64,000 nt of DNA from Endomychus coccineus (taxonomy: Eukaryota; Arthropoda; Insecta; Coleoptera; Endomychidae). How positions within the stretch are numbered: position 1 is the first letter of the stretch; each line of letters opens with the position of its first letter. The translations under genes and the position numbers were made by a program. Below are positions 35,671 through 48,063 of this stretch, in pieces. The DNA lies in NCBI GenBank assembly GCA_958510875.1, contig OY294067.1, forward strand, positions 199,518,524 to 199,582,523, written 5' to 3'. The notes under the pieces are model-generated. The model was not told the origin of the DNA. It was given only the letters and a program-made list of their open reading frames with translations, and did no database searches.

Positions 35671-37710
35671 AATTCCTACAGAATTTGCATTCTTTATGAA
35701 TATATAGTATAAAGTACTTCATTACAAACAACAGGATGAAAATAAAATGTTTAATTTGGAGTAAGACCTTTTGGTATTCTCTGTATATGTAGTTTGGCTG
35801 AGATGGGACTTGATTAAATGTCCTGGTGCATTTCTCAGATACAGTGCAAACACACTAGCTGCTTGGATAGGTGCCCCCGCAGCTTTTTCCCAGATGTGAG
35901 AATTATTTTTATATGTCATTCGTTTTACCTGTTTTATTCCTTATATTAGTCCATATCAATTTCTATTTCGATTTTATATCGACATCATTTAATATGTTTT
36001 CAAATCAATCTTGTAGTTCTATATATTATTGTTTACTATTCTCTTTTCATTTCTAAAAAAGTCAGCCTAGAATGTCCACTATTTAAAACTGTACTAGACC
36101 AAAAATAGTCTTCCAGACGTGTGCTCATAGAAACGATCTCACTTGAAATCCAAGAGTTTGAGTTATAGTTATTTCTCTTCGCAACATTCAAACTGCTGTC
36201 TCTCACTCCTCATCTTAACTGCTCCATTTCTTGTATTAGAGTAGAGAATTTGTCACTTCTTAGTTCCCAATCACGGATTCCAATTGATGGTTCAAATTGA
36301 GTTCTGTAGGCTTAGCTATTTGATGGAGGCAGTCAGATCTATTCATTATAATCATTTTGAAATTTGGTTTCGACATTTAGCAATTTTACAAATTTTCACT
36401 TGGTACAATGAACTTGATTATATCTTACGAGAACTGATGAGAAAACACGACAAACTTCATCGGAATCCTGATCTTGATATTGTGTTCTCGTTTCTATATT
36501 TCCTGATTCGTCATATTATACGTGTTGGTTCTTCCAAATTTAAATACTAGACACATTTACACTCTAAAAACGATACATCATCGATTTTCCACTATACAGT
36601 GGTACCCTGTTAATTAATCCTAAGTATTGCAGTATGCCACTGACGATGATGAAACATTAATTTGTTGATATATTGTTATCAAATTAAAAATTTCCGTTTT
36701 ATTCCCAGTTTATTATTTCATACGAATTAATTCACACGTAGTAAATCCCGAAACACGAGAAATAAAGAACTTAATGAATTATCATAATAAGAAGAGAAGT
36801 ATTTTTGTCGAAAGATATGAAAGAATTCCACAGTCCCTAATTACTTTAAAAACAACTCGGCAAATGAGGAACAGTATAGTGCCTTTTGTTCTTATATTCC
36901 GTGTAAAACTTTGATGAGCTGAAAAATTCGCACGTTTTTTATATTCCATCACTTTTCCTCTCTATAAATCCAGTCACTTGGTAGGGGAGACAGAACAATA
37001 GAGTGTTGACGCATTTATGTTCAGGATAGTAATCGGCTTGCTCTTTCAATGCATACCGTTCATTCATTTTTAAAAACCCACACGCCATACATGAAAAACT
37101 CAATTTACGGCTTTGCCGCGTCTAAAGCAGATTTCCTGTTTGTGAGGCAGGTCCACCACTTCTGATCTTTACTTTTTATCCCCCGCTCCCTAATTGATAT
37201 CATTTCCAATAGAATTATGTAGACATATTTCAATATAGTAACTGAGATGGTTTTCAGTTAACACAATCAAGATAATCGGAAAAAGTCATTCTGGTCAAAT
37301 TTATTTCATTCCAACAGAAATATAACTTTACGGATGGAATCAATATAACGGTTTCAGGAAACCCCAAGGAGTGCAATAAAAATTGATGAGATGAATGAGA
37401 TGGATTTGATGATATTCTTTTAAGCGGTTTCCAATCGTGAAATGGCTTTACGTGAGTGTCTATTTGATGTCCTGGTGACTTAATTGTTCACAATAAATCT
37501 GAAATCATCTTCCATAAAATTTGTGAAATACCTGACCTAAAGCAAGCATTCTGCTGATTTCCTGATTAACAAATAATTAATAACCATGAAACATTTAATT
37601 CATTGTTCATACATTTTGTATAATATGGAAATAATGTAATAATTTCAGAAATCCAATCTTTTGCACAAAATACACTAATTTCGATTATCCGTTTTGATAT
37701 TCTTCTATAT
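35668..37710. other. No supported gene
   Basis: Short frames only (the longest is 88 codons at 36284-36550, unrecognised). At 36640-36655 there is a stemless CTGACGATGATGAAAC that resembles PLE 3'-end wording, but no coding tail was found. Confidence 0.4.
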
Positions 37711-37712
37711 TA

Positions 37713-37870
37713 ACAGCGTAGTGTACCAGTTCATTAGAGAAAAGTGCAGAGATGTGCCATCAACTCTAACAATTGGTAAAAGTCATGTCGTTTGGTCAGA
37801 ATCAGCCACTGCATATTAGGGAAAAGCACGCATCTTTCAATACTTTGAAGCATGACAGGTGGTATACCAT
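37713..37870 (+). repeat. Dispersed repeat copy 1
   Basis: Shares GCGTAGT, CAGTTCA(T/A)(T/A)A(G/A)AGAAAAGT, GATGTGCCA(A/T)(C/A)AACTCTA and TGAGCCACTG-like words in the same order with 45330-45545. No coding potential was recognised. It could be a SINE- or MITE-like family. Confidence 0.4.
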
Positions 37871-38069
37871 CAGGTCGCCGTAAACTTGAACGACCCTTAG
37901 TAGGCTGACGCCGGCCGGTGTAGATCTTAATTAATTTAATTTGCTCGAGAAGAATAGGTTTTCCAGCTATTTTTCTTTGGAAATGAGCCTTATATTCAGC
38001 GTAATATTATTCCTACGTATCACGTCATTTTCTGTTTCATGTTTATTCGGGTTTGAACATGCTCCACTT

Positions 38070-38206
38070 ATTATAATAATAATGATAAATGAACTTTATT
38101 GTGCTTAGTAAAAATACATGTAACTATACCTATAATATAAACACAATAGGTAAAAATTCAGCCAAGGCTGATTTTCATTTTTACCCGCTATGAAAGCAAA
38201 TACAGA
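38070..38206 (-). repeat. 3' UTR and TTA-rich tail of minus-strand non-LTR element
   Basis: ATTATTATTATAA-type tail on the minus strand (38089-38070) after a ~115-base untranslated region. Confidence 0.7.
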
Positions 38207-38820
38207 TTATTTATTCAGATTACCTTGTCTAGTTAATAGATACTTCATAATATAAAGTTTAAAGTTACTTTCGTTCAAACTAAGATGTTTGATAACTTCG
38301 TTCAGAAGGACAGCAGCCATATAAACAAAACAGCCTTTAAATTTTGACGTTGAATGTTTGGGTATCGTGAACGAGTCACATCTAATATTTATAAAGTGTA
38401 TCATAGATCGTTTAATTAATGAGGTGAGCAAATATTCTGGGCATTTATTTTTCAATAATTTGTATAATAACATGATATATAAGTATTTGACTCTGCTTTG
38501 TATATTCAATATTTGTAACTTATTTAGATAAGGTGATATATGTGTACGATATTTGACTCTACAGGAGTAACGAATGCAAGCATTCTGTATTTGTTGCAGT
38601 CGTTTTTTGTTGTGTGCCGATAGAAAATTAAAATAAACTGCACTGCAATAATCGATTTTTGGTTGGATAAGGGCATTACATATTTTTAATTTAGTTTTCT
38701 CAGGAATAATATTTTTGAATTGATATAGAGATTTTAGAATAATAAAAGCTTGTTTTCTAATATTTGTCACATGAGAATCAAAACAGAGGTTTGAATCAAT
38801 TGTGACACCTAAATTTTTTG
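38207..38820 (-). CDS. ORF2 C-terminal part after frameshift
   Basis: This frame continues the RT protein encoded upstream. NLGVTIDSNLCFDSHV precedes the in-frame ATG at 38770 and proves that the true reading enters from the previous frame, so the ATG is not a real start. It is followed by MTNIRKQAFIILKSLYQF, then LKICNALIQPKIDYCSAVYF and the LQQIQNACIRYSC motif typical of the jockey/CR1 C-terminal domain. Open to the stop at 38207. One single-base indel near 38815 separates it from the RT frame. Confidence 0.85.
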
Positions 38821-39917
38821 CACAATGTCATTGTCATTTTGTCAATGTTTTCGTTATTTAATATTATATTTATTTGACTTATATCCAATTGATTTCTTAA
38901 TTTTTCTGAGCTGATAATTAAGAACGTAGACTTTTTTGTATTTATTTTTAGGCCATTATCATCACACCATTTGCTCAAATTCATAAGTTCACTGTTTATA
39001 TTTTCTATAGTTGGGGCTATATTTAATAGCTTACAGGATATATATAGTTGTATGTCATCTGCATACAAATGCAAAAAACAGTATATAAATATGTTGACAA
39101 TATCAAATGTAAATATACAAAAAAGAATTGGTCCAAGGATACTTCCTTGGGGTACCCCATTTTCAGTAAATAGTAAACTGGAAACACTGTTATCTAATTT
39201 TACAGCTTGACTCCTTTGGCACAAATAGTTATTGAACCATCCAAGTGCCGCACCTCTTATTCCTATATAACTTAATTTAGCCAAAAGTAGTTCAGTATTC
39301 ACTAGGTCAAAAGCCTTACTTTGATCGAGTAGTATAAGAAAGGTAATTTTGGAATTATCTATAGCTGCAGATAAATCATTTGTCACTTTTAATAGAGCAG
39401 TATTAGTACTATATTTTTTTCTAAAACCTGATTGTATTTTCGGTAAGATCGAGTGTTGCTCTAAGTAACTGTTTAATTGAACTGCAACAATTTTTTCGAT
39501 AATTTTTGACATCGCTGGAAGAATGTTAATGGGTCTTAGTTCACTCAATTGTGTTGGTTTACTTATCTTTGGAAGAGGCAATATTAATGCGGACTTCCAT
39601 AATTCGGGAAAACATCCTCTAATAAGCGACTCATTCACAACGTGAGTAATGACATTTAAACAATAAGGCAAGACTAGTTTTATCATCTCGATATTTATAC
39701 TGTCACATCCATATGAATTTGTTTTTACTTCATTTATTGCTTTTTCAATAGTTTCATTATTAACGGTTTTGAAATTAAATATCATGTTATCATTTAATAC
39801 ATTATTTTGGAAAAAGTTTAAAGTATCTACATTTACACTAGAGTTACCACCAATATTCACAGAGTAATTATTGAGACTATTTATTGCATCTGCTGTGAAC
39901 AAATATTCCTCGTTCAT
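38796..39917 (-). CDS. Jockey-like non-LTR reverse transcriptase, long open frame
   Basis: 373 codons with all RT motifs in order: TNSYGCDSINIEMIK (TxxxGxDxI) at residues ~66-80, LRPINILPAMSKIIEKIV at 127-144, SGFRKKYSTNTAL at 163-175, LLDQSKAFDLVN (motif A, both D present) at 196-207, NGVPQGSILGP at 253-263 and YADD at 285-288. The protein synthesises cDNA from the element RNA at the nicked target. The endonuclease and ORF1 are missing; an in-frame stop directly precedes the ATG, so the copy is 5'-truncated near 39940. The frame ends in a short nonsense tail (KKFRCHN) caused by the indel near 38815. It is the best-preserved non-LTR copy in the window and therefore probably the youngest. Confidence 0.9.
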   Translation of the reverse strand: MNEEYLFTADAINSLNNYSVNIGGNSSVNVDTLNFFQNNVLNDNMIFNFKTVNNETIEKAINEVKTNSYGCDSINIEMIKLVLPYCLNVITHVVNESLIRGCFPELWKSALILPLPKISKPTQLSELRPINILPAMSKIIEKIVAVQLNSYLEQHSILPKIQSGFRKKYSTNTALLKVTNDLSAAIDNSKITFLILLDQSKAFDLVNTELLLAKLSYIGIRGAALGWFNNYLCQRSQAVKLDNSVSSLLFTENGVPQGSILGPILFCIFTFDIVNIFIYCFLHLYADDIQLYISCKLLNIAPTIENINSELMNLSKWCDDNGLKINTKKSTFLIISSEKLRNQLDISQINIILNNENIDKMTMTLCKKFRCHN

Positions 39918-40164
39918 ACACTACTTCTAAAGCAAAGGAGATTAATTTTGGTTCAATTCTTTGTAATATAAGTGACATTATTTTTATTAATCCATTTGTG
40001 ATTCCGCACGATAACTAGAATAAGGGAAGTATGGTAATCTGTTTCGAGAATTTTCTTGGAAATGTTCGTGTTGAGCTTGTCTGAATTAATCTTGACTATT
40101 ATGGCAAGATGTCTGTGTGTTTGTGTGAGTGTATGTGTTTGTGTGTACTAACTGTGGATACGAC

Positions 40165-40305
40165 CGTGCCGTGAAACCTGGTCGGGGCTGCTGCGAGCTC
40201 CGACGACATCGCAGCAGTCGCGCCAGAAACAGAAAACCTTAAAGGCGGTTAATCGAAGCTACTCCTCCCCAACAGTCGGTAAGTAGCTCCAGGTTCCTAA
40301 ATAGT
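40165..40305 (-). repeat. 3' UTR of R2/R4-like element
   Basis: Contains the shared GCTACTTACCGAC-type and GGTTTCAC-type blocks and stops at a (TG)n-like run at 40110-40150 on its downstream side. Confidence 0.65.
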
Positions 40306-42740
40306 GTGCCCTAGTCTTCTAATTGAACCCAGAATGACTGTCTTTTGCATCCGGTCTACCAAGATCTGCGTCGGGTTATTACAGGCCGCAATGATCTACA
40401 AGTTCGAACACAGCAAAGACCGAATTTCGCCCAAAACACCGATGTTCAGAAGCACTAATACGACCTTGTGGCCTGGCTATAGCGTGCGAAGCTCGAACAG
40501 GAGATCTTGATATTTTGTCCATTTTTCCTTCAGTTTCAAGACCATGTTCTTTTCTGCCGGAGCAGAGAATGCAATGACATACATAGTCTTGCTCAGTTTG
40601 TTGAGGAGGACAACGTCAGGCCTATTTGCTTGTATTGAACTGACGGTCGGAAACGGGTAATTCCAGTGAATCTGGCTTTTTTCGTTTCCGACAACGGATT
40701 CCATATCTCCTGACATGCAAGGCAGCACCAACTCTCAGTACATTCCGTACGATTGCCTTAGATAGTAATACAGCACCCGTAGGGCCGCATCATGACGATT
40801 GGTGTATGCCGAGACCGCTTTTGCCGAACATGCCGACAGCAGGTGGAAAAACGCCTCATTGCCTTTCGACAGGCCCTGCAGCTGACATCAGGAACCTGCA
40901 GTGCCATCACATTGCGGCGAAAGACCAAAGTATCAATTACGTCATCTAGGTGAGCTAAGCTGAATCCCTCAGTCTTGGATGTAAGCTTGGCTGAACTTAG
41001 GTAGCCGAAGGTCAGCACAGTTGACAAGCCGAGCGTTTTGATGTACCGAAAGGAAACACCGTGTATCGGCTTGTCAACATGCCGCCTGAGCATAAGATCT
41101 TGCTCAACGACATTCATCTGGTCTTTCACGCGAGGAGTTTGGAACTCGAAGTTGCCATTTAGTTGGCCTTCTCGACTGATCTGAAATTCGAGACCAAGTT
41201 CTTTCGCAGCTTTTTGTGCTGCCTCAACGATTAATGCCCCCACTCTTGCCAATTCGTGACTTTTAACAAGGCACGGGAGGGGTCCAAACTCGTAGGAACT
41301 AGGACGTGGGAGATGAATGCGGGAAACGGAAGACCTAGGATGCAAACTGTGATGTATATGCATCATTTTCCGGGTGTCTTTTTCGAGTCCAAGCAGCTCT
41401 CCGACCGTCCATTGCCCCACTCCAACAGAGTAGAGCAGGACTGGAAAAGTGAGCATATTTGTTGCAGACTTCTTGTTCCCACTCGAAAGTTCGGAAGACC
41501 AAATCTTTCGAACAAGGTTTCTGTACTTGTCGCGGAGAGTCACCTTTACCTGGAAAGCGTCATAATTGGAACGTTCTCTAATTCCTGGGCATCAATAGAT
41601 GTCTCCAGCATCGAGGTGATCAAAGATGTCGACAAGCTGCATATTATCGTGGCTTTCCGAGAATCGTCTTCTCCTAAACTGAAACACTGCGCATTTGTCC
41701 AATCTCAAGTTTATGCCTACGACTCGTGTATATTCCTGAACGACATTGAGAGCTTGATGAAGCTTTTCCCCATCCCCATCTACGAGTCCGTCTCAAGAAG
41801 ATGGAGAGCAGCAGCAGTGAGAGGTTGAACAAGAAGCGACTCAAGGAGTCTCCTCGGGAAACTCGCCACTTGAATGTTACCAACTCTGTCAATCCAGGCC
41901 ATGGAGAGGTTGCGCTTGTTGAGTATGGATTCCAGAGTGATAGATCTATCTATCACCAGGTTCTCCCAGCAACCCTTCATGTCATTCTTTGCCCTACACT
42001 GCTCGCTGATCGATCTCAACAACCTAGCATACTAGATACGTTTTAATAACTTATAGCAGGTGTTGAGACGAGTGATCGGCCGGTAGTTCTTGGGATCAGA
42101 CAAGTCTTCACTCTCTGGAAGTAGCACAGTGTTCCCTCGAAAGCCACGCTTGGGATATGCCGCTCCGCTTTGAGTCAAGAGTCAAAGACTCTGGCCAGAC
42201 AACGGTGAGTGAAAAAGAATTTCTTCCACCGAAATATGTTAATGCCGTCAAGGCCGAGAGCTGTTTTTGGTACCGACAAAAGCTCGTCGGACCTCATCCT
42301 CGCTGACTGACTCGCATACTTCTGTTTGCGGAAGATGACGTTCAGCGCGAAACATTTCGAAGTGTGCTAGGGCTGGAGTGTCTGGGTGAATTGGATGCGA
42401 TGACTCATACATTCCATTTCAGAACTGCTCGACCTCCTCCAAAGTCGATGGGGCAGCAATTGTGGGCAATAGAGATTCGGAAAGCAGAGACGGGCTATCG
42501 CGGAACAAGGACTCTAATCCTATCCGCACAATGTTGCTTGAAGGTCTGCGACACTGAACGTTTTGGTGTGTGATGGTGGCGGCGCAGTTTGGGGGCTATA
42601 CGCCTAATTTTACGCGTGACAGCCCTGACGCTAGAAATTAAATCTATCACACACTGGATCCGAGACGCATGCTGCCTCGCCGACTGAATTTTGGGCTCGA
42701 CTTTGTGTAGACGCCGTTCGGTTTTCTCGATCTGGAATTC
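40306..42740 (-). pseudogene. R2/R4-like retrotransposon: RT, zinc finger and restriction-like endonuclease
   Basis: From 42740 down: a basic segment with ASRIQCVIDLISSVRAVTRKIRRIA, an EEVEQFWNGMYESSHPIHPDTPAL linker, the RT fingers NYRPITRLNTCYKLL, GCWENLVIDRSI, motif-A region NLSMAWID, and VSRGDSLSRFLFNLSLL for the usual FQGDSLSPLLF. The YMDD region is lost in a small deletion near 41790. Then come GINLRLDKCAVF, LRDKYRNLVRKIWSSELSSGNK, LHPRSSVSRIHLPRPSSYEFG, a C-x2-C finger and RPDVVLLNKLSKTMYVIAFSAP. Frame 41543-40758 alone is 261 codons. The endonuclease glutamate (VIEFS in the other copies) is alanine here. Many frameshifts; inactive. Confidence 0.85.
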
Positions 42741-43135
42741 TCGATCATCGAATTCTCTGCTCCGGCAAAGAAGAACATAGTCTTGAAAGAGTAGGAAAAA
42801 TTTACAGAATATCAAGATCTCCTGTTCGAGGTCCGTACGCTATACCCAGGCCACAAGGTCGTATCAGTGATTCTGATCATCGGTACTTTTGGTGGAATTC
42901 AGTCTTCGCTGCATTCGAACTTGAAGATCATTCCGGCCTGTCAGAACTTGGCGCAGATCTTGATAGACCGGATGCAAGTGGCAATCATTTCGGTTTCCAT
43001 GAGGATACTCAGGGCAACACCTAGCTGAAGCTACTTACCGACCAGTGGGGAGGAGGAGCTTCTGTTAACCGACTCTCGGGTTTCCTGGCATGACTGCTGT
43101 GCTGTCGTCGGAGCTTGCAGCAGGGCCGACCATCT
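42741..43135 (+). pseudogene. R2/R4-like endonuclease tail and 3' UTR, plus strand
   Basis: Begins abruptly with IIEFSAPAKKNIVLKE, a stop, then EYQDLLFEVRTLYPGHKV and LIIGTFGG, the endonuclease end of the same family, followed by its 3' UTR with the CTTACCGACC and GGGGAGGAGGAG blocks. It ends near 43135 before an A-run and a TATATATA run. It meets the minus-strand copy head to head at ~42740. Confidence 0.8.
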
Positions 43136-45329
43136 GTTAATGTGAAAAAAAAGTATATATATACAGTATCGGGAACAATTCTTCTGGGGTATAGACAGAA
43201 ATCTACACGAGCAACAAGGAACGCATTCATATGATGATACCTCATGAAAAAAATAGACGCACTGCTGTGCGCTCCTCCTCTCACCTCACCCGACGCGTAC
43301 ACAGCGAGTCGCTCATTCTCCCGACTGGTGCTAGTATGATACTGACGTCCTACGTCCTGAGCTGACCGCCTTGAAATTGTAATGCTCTCTCAACATATAG
43401 CAAGCTGTTCTTCATGCTCTCATGAAACCCGCATACCCATGATAAATACTTTCCGATACTGTATATGTCTATATATACCTATTACACGCATATATTCAAT
43501 AGTGCCTGAAATTCTCATTTTGAGTTTCAAGGCGTTACTCTGTGGAAAATTTCAATAGTCCATGACTGGAACATTATGTAGGCCATTTCAATAAAACTTC
43601 AGTGCAACATAGAGTATACGTTCTTCCCATTACCTGTTTCTAAATCATTTCCAATATATTTCCTATTCCTACGATCATAAATCTGACCCCCAAAAATGTC
43701 CGGAAGCTATTTTGCTAACAAAAGTGAGGGGAGTCAGTGATGGATTGATCATTGTTCGTTCCGTAAATGTCACTAAAAATCATTATGAATTATAACTTCC
43801 ATCCGTGTATCAATTGTTCTAATTTTGTACATGCTATACATATATATGATAATGCCAAGGAATCTTTTCCTGTTTCACCATATTTGATTTAATATTCTGA
43901 TATACTTTTTTTTTGATGCAAAACACACAGCTTCATTTTCTTGCAGCTCACCAAATACTGTTTCTATTACTATAAGGAATATTCCTTCCCTTTCGTCATT
44001 ATTCTGTGAGACGTATTATTCACTACATATTTCTTTCAACAAATTCACACACTTTGCATGTTTATCCAGCCACTGGAATGAAACTTTCTCAATGAGTCTG
44101 TTGAAGGTATAGGTGTACACATTTCTGATGAGTTGAGAATGAAATCACGTGTGATATAATTCATAATGCCCAAAAATATCTGTATTTCTTCATTAATTGG
44201 CACGTCGTACTACATAATAGCTTCTATACGCTCAGATCCCGGACTTACTGTACCATGTGACTATTTATGATCAAGGTACTTCCGTTACTCGGCATCGAAA
44301 TGTATTCTCAACTTTAGCACTATTGTTCTTCTCAATACTTTTAGTAGAGCCTAATGTGGGGTCGATGTATACCATACATAATTATTATCAACAGCACCAA
44401 CTTTTTTCACTATAATTTTAAGATACTTGTGCTACAATATTTATTTCAAATGATACATTATTATTTTTCACCCTATTCGTCCATTTTAAAATGCCAAAAT
44501 ACATCTTTCAAATACAATAGACGGAACATTTGGCGTTTTTCAGTTTCATAGTCGATCATTACTATATACCATAGAATTATTTCCTGATTGGTTCATTCGA
44601 ATCATTCGGTTCGAGAAACATGTTTTCTATCATTCTTTTCAACAACTACTCATATGTTGTTATATTTTATTCATGATATTTCGTTCTAGTTGTTTCAATT
44701 TGAAATCTTTCAGTTTGATAGGAATTAGGTGTGGTGGTTTGGATGAAACCATCTGTTTTTAGTTTAATTCCATATTCTTCTTGAAAATTTCCGGTTCCAG
44801 TGGACCTTTTATCATATTTACTCATTATATAGCCCTCAATATCAAGATTTATGGTTATATTTTTGATGAAATTGCGCATCACAAACCACAATAAGGCACT
44901 CTGTAATATTTCTCCGAAGAAGGTACGAAACTATAGTTAAATTTATCTATTAAATAAGTGAAAATCAAACTTTTATGAGTTATTTTCGAATGAATTTTTA
45001 TAACATAGAGGCTGACTCTATTCAACTTCACTTTCGTTCCAAATTCCAACAAATTTCATCAAACTTAGTAACCGGAAATTCCAAGAATATATAACTATAA
45101 CTGTCTTCACTACAAAGCTGTTTATTGACATTAATAGAACACTTGTGAGAGGTATCTTAGTTTATTTCAATGTGAAACTCTTCTCCTTCTAGAGCCGAGT
45201 CCTGTCTGTATCATTGAGTTTTTCTCCTTATACCAACTTCAGTTTGCTAACTACTCTATGACATCCGGTAAATATGGAAGAACATAAATTAACAAATAAA
45301 TGAAAAATAATTCTTCTCTATGTATTAAT
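43136..45329. other. No supported gene
   Basis: AT-rich. The longest frames are 65-93 codons without family patterns; the 93-codon minus frame at 43302-43021 is mostly the antisense of the R2-like 3' UTR. Confidence 0.4.
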
Positions 45330-45545
45330 GGCGTAGTTTAAAGGGGTGTCAGCAGTTCAATAAAGAAAAGTACGGAGGTATGGTGATGGTTGAGGTATCA
45401 TTCGTGGAGGGCTAGCCTGTGGATGTGCCAAAAACTCTACAATTGAAAAAAGTTGGCTAGGATGAGCCACTGAGAGCGATGTCGGCTGAAGTACGCCCAT
45501 TTCCAATTTAATTTGAATGCTCAAACTGTGAATCATCATTACACA
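45330..45545 (+). repeat. Dispersed repeat copy 2
   Basis: Longer counterpart of 37713-37870, with an extra ~50 bases (GGTATGGTGATGGTTGAGG region) inside. No coding potential recognised. Confidence 0.4.
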
Positions 45546-47200
45546 ACTGGATGTTCAGTCGTTTATATTACATTCATGGTGCTTTAGTTAAGAGGCACTT
45601 GTAACCGATGGGTTATGAACAAGTACACTCGATTGATTGTTAATCAGTACGTTCTTAGATTCTAATATTCAAACATCTCAATTTGTAAATAAAAGTCCTT
45701 AAGTCCGAAAGTTTGTCTGTGTGACAAAGTGGCAATTACTGAGTTGATAGAATCCAGTTGGATGCACCAACTTCGGGTTTGAGTGATCCAGAAAAGTGCA
45801 CAGGTAGTGGTAATTAGTATGACCGTATTGATATTTAGAGGAAATTGTTTTCGAAAAATAACGTTTTAAGGATGTTGGCATACCTTCTGGATATGAGCCT
45901 TCCTTACTGAAATCTGATATCCAAATAATGAAAGATTAATCAACGTTACTCCAGGCAATCTTATCTGATCTCGCCACTTCAATTCAACCAAATAATGTTA
46001 AGTAGATACTTTCATAATTTGATGTTATACTTTATAGTTTTTTCTAATTAAGTAATAAATTTACCAAATTTTGTTATATCTGTCTACCCGCATGGACCCC
46101 TAAGTGTACTCAATGATTATACTTGAACCTTGAATGGAGGTTTAATGAGAATAATAATTGTCAATCCATGATTATTTAATCCAATTTCTCTTTAGAAAGT
46201 TGCTTTTTCATTGAATTAAAGTCATTTGAAAATTATTTATCATTTTCATCTACGATGTTTCCTAGGAATGTCTCGAATATCAGCGAGAATAAATATAGTG
46301 GTGCACTCTATGACTTTAATGAAAATGTTGGAAGGCTTTGAATAGTTCAGACATGTCACTTAAGGCTCTAATAGCGCTTGCTTTCTAAAATTTGTTATAT
46401 AGAAAAATCTTTTATGCTGATATTGACTTTATGTATTTAGTTTCTTAAGCGCACACCCTTGATATAAATCCTGTAAGGGACTGCTTCTTTCATTAGAACC
46501 TAGTATTTTTCCGCCACACAAATACTCACACACAATTTTCGAGAAGGAAATATCTTCATAGTATTCTGAATACTCTGTGAATATTGCACAAATGGCGTTA
46601 AGCGATTTGTCCGACAACTAATGTAGAACACATTTATATCAATAACTGTCATCGTGAAACACAAATTGGGTCCGTGAATCACTTGTAAATTTGATTTAAA
46701 CTTAAATGGCATTCCAATATCCATGTTCACAATTCAGTGTCACTGAATTTACACTGCACGTGCAGGAAATTGCCCGACGGTTGACAGTTTCAATGTGTCC
46801 TATGGGAACTAGATGCCAGAGACCCTAAAATCTTATACCGACTGTGAACAATGATGCTCACTTTCGCCAAGATTCAACTGTACCGTCAGAAAAACATACA
46901 TATATTTGCAGTTAGCTATAATGACAAAATACAATGACTTCAACACTGAATGCAATTATAACTTGGAAATAGTTTCACTCGTTTACTAGTACAAAGAATC
47001 AATGAATGATATAATATTGAAATTTATAAACATAAATATACTAGAGCTACCATAATATCAATCAATAAGTTTGAAGTTTCTTCGCGTAATGGGCCTTAAT
47101 TCCGTGTAAGTATAATTATGAGATATAAATTGAATATTCTGAATAATGGAGATGACATAGAATATTCAACATAGGATTAGATGAATAAACGAAGAAGTTG
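45546..47200. other. No supported gene
   Basis: AT-rich sequence with only short, unrecognised frames (60-76 codons). Confidence 0.4.
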
Positions 47201-47272
47201 AACCTTAAGTGGGATTCGAACCCACATCCTCGAATGTCTAGTCCAGTGTTATGCCATTTGCATCACTTCGGT
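47201..47272 (-). tRNA. tRNA-like sequence (pseudo-tRNA or SINE head)
   Basis: 72 bases, tRNA length. On the minus strand a TGATGCAAATGG A-box-like segment with a perfect ATGC/GCAT D stem is followed by a perfect T arm: GTGGG, TTCGAAT, CCCAC, containing an ideal B box. The acceptor stem pairs only partly (ACC/GGT plus two of four further pairs) and the anticodon arm is imperfect, so a working tRNA is unlikely. It could be the head of a tRNA-derived SINE running toward 47100, or a decayed tRNA gene. Confidence 0.5.
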
Positions 47273-47942
47273 TTGACGGGGCCAAGGAACCTACCTACCA
47301 AATTTCAAGTCTCAATAATTTCGGAGTTTCCCATATGAGTGTGTGAGTCAGTGGGTGAGTAAATCAGTGATACTTCTTATTTAAATATAGATACATAGAT
47401 TTTGAATGGTATTTGGATACCGCCTGAAGATGCGTAATATGCTAAATCTCTAGTAACGGAAGTTACATATAAAACTGATATCAACATAGTAGAGTTTGAT
47501 TTCACAATATGTTCTATAGAATATTAGTGTGGTATAGACAATTCTCAATCAACATTCATATACACCATATACTATAAGGTGGACCAAAAATAGCGAAAAA
47601 GATTGTTTTTGTGATGCAAATGAGGGTAGTGAATAGAAAGTTGTCTTAAAGGAAAAGTTAGATGATATTGATCAACATCTAGCCGCACCCATGATAGTTG
47701 AAAATCAGATTATTCCTATCATGATTATTCTTATGAAGGGTGATAGCAAATTTTTTTTCTGATCGTTTCCTTGCCACTAAAAAAATTCGCCTAAATGGCT
47801 ACTGTTCAGCCCTGCCCCTTTTACTTTGAAAACTTTAAGAAGTCACCGTCTTCATTCAACACTAGCATAATTCAAATATTGTTAGTCAAAAAAACAAATT
47901 AAGTTATATGAATAATTGAAAAAATATATAAATTATGATCCT

Positions 47943-48063
47943 ACAGGTTCGATCTCAACAATTAAAAGAAGTTAATGGTAAGAACAATTCTAATAATGAA
48001 CCTTTGGGCTCGATCTCAACAAATGAATGAAGTCAACGAAAATACAATTTTAGTTAGATAACA
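47943..48063. repeat. Two-unit tandem repeat, ~61 bp
   Basis: Both units start near a (T/C)TCGATCTCAACAA word and continue with GAAGT(T/C)AA and ACAATT words at equal spacing. Confidence 0.65.

Noticed and set aside
41256..41828. 190-codon plus-strand frame
   Set aside because: Antisense shadow of the R2-like element; the minus strand carries the conserved LHPRSSVSR and LRDKYRNLVRKIW blocks.
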